Assembly (NCBI GenBank): GCA_027065635.1 | Contig: JAMONQ010000025.1 | Location: forward strand, 1 to 8,116 | DNA: 8,116 bases | Source: Campylobacterales bacterium | GTDB taxonomy: Bacteria > Campylobacterota > Campylobacteria > Campylobacterales > Hydrogenimonadaceae | Reading direction: 5' to 3' | Shown here: piece by piece, positions 6,232-8,116 of the stretch | Layout of the letters: each line of letters opens with the position of its first letter | How positions within the stretch are numbered: position 1 is the stretch's first letter | Made by a program: the position numbers and the translations under genes | Notes under the pieces: generated by a model | Database searches by the model: none | The model's input: only the letters and a program-made list of their open reading frames with translations | Told to the model about the DNA's origin: nothing

Positions 6232-6256
6232 CAACTATACACCAAACGGATCGAAA

Positions 6257-7288
6257 ATGGAAAGTGTGAAATTGACAGAGTACAGTCACGGTGCCGGATG
6301 CGGTTGCAAAATCTCTCCGGCTCTGCTCGACGAAATTTTGCGAAGTGCGAGATCGAAAGCGGATCATCCATCCCTGCTTGTAGGAAACGATACAAAAGAC
6401 GATGCGGCGGCATACGATCTTGGCGACGGAAGATCTCTTCTTTCTACGACCGACTTTTTCATGCCTATAGTCGACGATCCTTTCACATTCGGAAAGATAG
6501 CGGCTACAAACGCGATCAGCGATATCTACGCAATGGGCGGTACACCTTTGATGGCTATCTCGATCTTCGGGTGGCCGATCGACAAACTTCCAGCAGAAGT
6601 GGGGCGTGAGGTTATCGAGGGGGGACGATCTGTATGTGAGGAGGCGGGTATACCGCTTGCAGGCGGCCACTCCATAGACTCTCCAGAGCCGATATTCGGG
6701 CTGGCGGTGAGCGGAATAGTGAAAAACGAACACCTTGTGCGTAACGACAGGGCGGAGTCTGGATGCTACATCTACCTGACCAAGCCTCTTGGTATCGGGA
6801 TATTGACGACGGCACAGAAGCGAAAAATCATAGCCGAAGGCGATATAGAGCCGGCGATAGAGGCGATGACTACGCTAAACAGAGCGGGTGCCGCTTTTGC
6901 CTCTTTGAAAGGGGTGGTAGCCATGACCGATATAACCGGCTTCGGTCTGCTGGGACACCTTTGCGAAATATGCGAAGCGAGCGGAGTGAGTGCGAGAGTC
7001 TACTCCCGTAAAGTACCGCTTCTGCCCAATGTAAAAAAGTATAGAGACCTTGGCGCAATACCGGGCGGAACCGTAAAGAATTTCAAGAGTTACGGCCACA
7101 AGATCTCTCCTCTATCCAAAGAGACGCGTGATATACTCTGCGATGCTCAGACCTCAGGGGGACTGCTGGTAGTCGTGAAAAAAGAGAAGAGTGCCGCTTT
7201 CGAAGAGGTGGCCGGCAGATTCGTAACGGCGCTTGAGCCGATAGGGGAGACGATCCCATTGCGCGAGCCGCTGATCGAGGTGGAGTAG
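6257..7288 (+). CDS. selD: Selenide, water dikinase (selenophosphate synthase), cysteine form
   Basis: The product has 343 residues, close to the 347 of E. coli SelD, and matches it closely from memory along its length. SelD makes selenophosphate, the selenium donor, from selenide and ATP, releasing AMP and phosphate, in the cytoplasm. The glycine-rich N-terminal motif YSHGAGCGCK places the catalytic Cys at 15 and the essential Lys at 18 (E. coli C17 and K20). The codon at 15 is TGC, so this is a Cys, not a selenocysteine, enzyme. Further landmarks are the metal/ATP-binding KDDAAAY with D49, TTDFFMPIVDDPFTFGKIAA, AGGHSID, TDITGFGLLGH and QTSGGLL. It is expressed from its own promoter and followed directly by mnmH, so its selenophosphate is probably used for tRNA modification, and possibly for selenoproteins encoded elsewhere. 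Confidence 0.97.
   Translation: MESVKLTEYSHGAGCGCKISPALLDEILRSARSKADHPSLLVGNDTKDDAAAYDLGDGRSLLSTTDFFMPIVDDPFTFGKIAATNAISDIYAMGGTPLMAISIFGWPIDKLPAEVGREVIEGGRSVCEEAGIPLAGGHSIDSPEPIFGLAVSGIVKNEHLVRNDRAESGCYIYLTKPLGIGILTTAQKRKIIAEGDIEPAIEAMTTLNRAGAAFASLKGVVAMTDITGFGLLGHLCEICEASGVSARVYSRKVPLLPNVKKYRDLGAIPGGTVKNFKSYGHKISPLSKETRDILCDAQTSGGLLVVVKKEKSAAFEEVAGRFVTALEPIGETIPLREPLIEVE
7277..7282 (+). promoter_or_regulatory. Ribosome binding site for the TTG start of mnmH
   Basis: GAGGTG, a six-base Shine-Dalgarno match, lies in the last codons of selD, six bases before the TTG at 7289. No ATG or GTG is available between the selD stop and the conserved LVDVRAP motif; the first GTG falls within that motif. 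TTG is therefore the best start. Confidence 0.7.
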
Positions 7289-8116
7289 TTGGAGCCTCTT
7301 TTTGACGATTTTCGCACACTGGTTAAAAGGAGGCGGCCGCTTGTTGATGTGCGTGCACCGGTAGAGTTCAAAAGAGGGGCTTTTCCTGGCGCCGTCAATC
7401 TTCCCCTGATGAACGACAAAGAGAGAGAAGCGGTCGGAATCTGCTACAAGAGAGAGGGAAACGAAGCGGCAGTGAGGCTCGGACATGAGCTGGTAAACGA
7501 AGCTGTCAGGGCATCGAGGATCGAAGCCTGGTGCAGGTTTGTAAAAGATAATCCCGATGCTCTTCTTTACTGTTTCAGGGGAGGGCAGCGCTCACGGATC
7601 GCGCAGGAGTGGATGGTCCGGGCAGGTTGTCCGATTCCCAGGCTAAAAGGCGGTTACAAAGCCTTCAGAAGATTTCTCATCGAAGAGACCGAGCGTATAA
7701 GTGAGCGTCTGTCTCCTCTGATACTTGCAGGTCGCACCGGTTCCGGAAAGACGCGACTTTTGAAATTGATCGACAGAAGTATCGATCTTGAAGCCTTGGC
7801 CAACCATCGTGGCTCAGCTTTCGGCGCCAGACTATCGCCGCAGCCTACCCAGATAGATTTCGAAAACAGTGTAGCCTACGACTTGATCGAAAAGAGCGAC
7901 AGATTCGGATCCGCTCTTCTTTTCGAGGATGAAGGGCGCAATGTGGGGCGCCTCTATCTTCCGAGGCCGCTATTTCTGTCTCTCGAGAGAGCACCTTTGA
8001 TAGTTTTGCAGACTCCCATCGAAGAGAGGGTGACGAATACGTGGAAAGAGTATGTAATAGAGGCTCAAAAGAGTTTTGAAGAGGCCGGGGCAGATGATCC
8101 TTTGACAAAGTGGAGC
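7289..8116 (+). CDS. mnmH: tRNA 2-selenouridine synthase, 3' end outside window
   Basis: Also called SelU or YbbB. The reading frame starts at TTG 7289 and stays open for 276 codons to the window edge; E. coli SelU has 364 residues, so roughly the last quarter is missing. The N-terminal rhodanese domain (about 1-130) has LVDVRAPVEF, AVNLPLMND and the catalytic loop YCFRGGQRS with C95 (E. coli C97). A P-loop domain follows with Walker A GRTGSGKT at 148-155, then DLEALANHRGSAFG and FEDEGRNVG. The enzyme replaces sulphur with selenium, using selenophosphate, in 2-thiouridine at wobble position 34 of the Lys, Glu and Gln tRNAs; a geranylated intermediate has been reported in E. coli. It directly follows selD with only the TAG stop between them and in the same frame, so the two are co-transcribed and probably translationally coupled. 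Confidence 0.96.
   Translation, partial: MEPLFDDFRTLVKRRRPLVDVRAPVEFKRGAFPGAVNLPLMNDKEREAVGICYKREGNEAAVRLGHELVNEAVRASRIEAWCRFVKDNPDALLYCFRGGQRSRIAQEWMVRAGCPIPRLKGGYKAFRRFLIEETERISERLSPLILAGRTGSGKTRLLKLIDRSIDLEALANHRGSAFGARLSPQPTQIDFENSVAYDLIEKSDRFGSALLFEDEGRNVGRLYLPRPLFLSLERAPLIVLQTPIEERVTNTWKEYVIEAQKSFEEAGADDPLTKWS

Noticed and set aside
6299..6301. Possible selenocysteine codon at the SelD catalytic position
   Set aside because: The codon is TGC (Cys), not TGA, and the frame is open throughout.
6064..6609. Plus-strand open frame crossing the HAD/selD gap
   Set aside because: It runs through the divergent promoter region and out of frame into selD, with a composition unlike a folded protein.

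Overview
The window looks like chromosomal DNA of a Gram-negative bacterium, most likely a member of the Campylobacterota (Epsilonproteobacteria) with a moderate GC content. This assignment is an inference from three things: the compact, overlapping gene layout; a strong TGnTATAAT-type promoter with no obvious -35 box; and the protein sequences. I cannot name a genus without a search.

Positions 1-5700 (+ strand) hold an almost complete Bat ('Bacteroides aerotolerance'-type) MoxR/VWA operon. In order it contains the C-terminal end of a MoxR-family AAA+ ATPase, a soluble DUF58 protein, a small one-helix membrane protein resembling DUF4381, two membrane-anchored von Willebrand factor A (VWA) proteins (BatA and BatB), a TPR protein with a 100-residue charged tail (BatC), and a large BatD protein with a signal peptide and a C-terminal membrane helix. 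The first six genes are joined by five consecutive 4-bp ATGA stop/start overlaps. BatC and BatD overlap by 20 bp, and a full-length Shine-Dalgarno sequence serves batD. A hairpin plus T-run at 5687-5717, which includes the batD stop codon, should end the transcript. A general model for such systems is that MoxR is an ATP-driven chaperone working with VWA proteins to mature or remodel a target. The target here is not shown by the sequence.

Positions 5723-6187 (- strand) encode a small HAD-family phosphatase of the 'soluble P-type ATPase' type. It converges on the bat operon and diverges from selD. A 69-bp gap (6188-6256) carries the promoters for both directions.

Positions 6257-8116 (+ strand) hold a selenium pair. 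selD (selenophosphate synthase, cysteine form) is followed with no spacer by mnmH/selU (tRNA 2-selenouridine synthase), which starts with TTG and runs off the window. SelD makes selenophosphate and MnmH uses it to turn 2-thiouridine at the tRNA wobble position into 2-selenouridine. No selenocysteine-insertion gene is visible in this window.

No tRNA, rRNA, CRISPR array or mobile element was seen, and no gene-free stretch exceeds 70 bases. Nothing here is clearly a wholly new system. The least understood part is the Bat module, and the most unusual local signals are the BatC tail, a 27-bp palindrome inside the HAD gene and the selD/mnmH junction.
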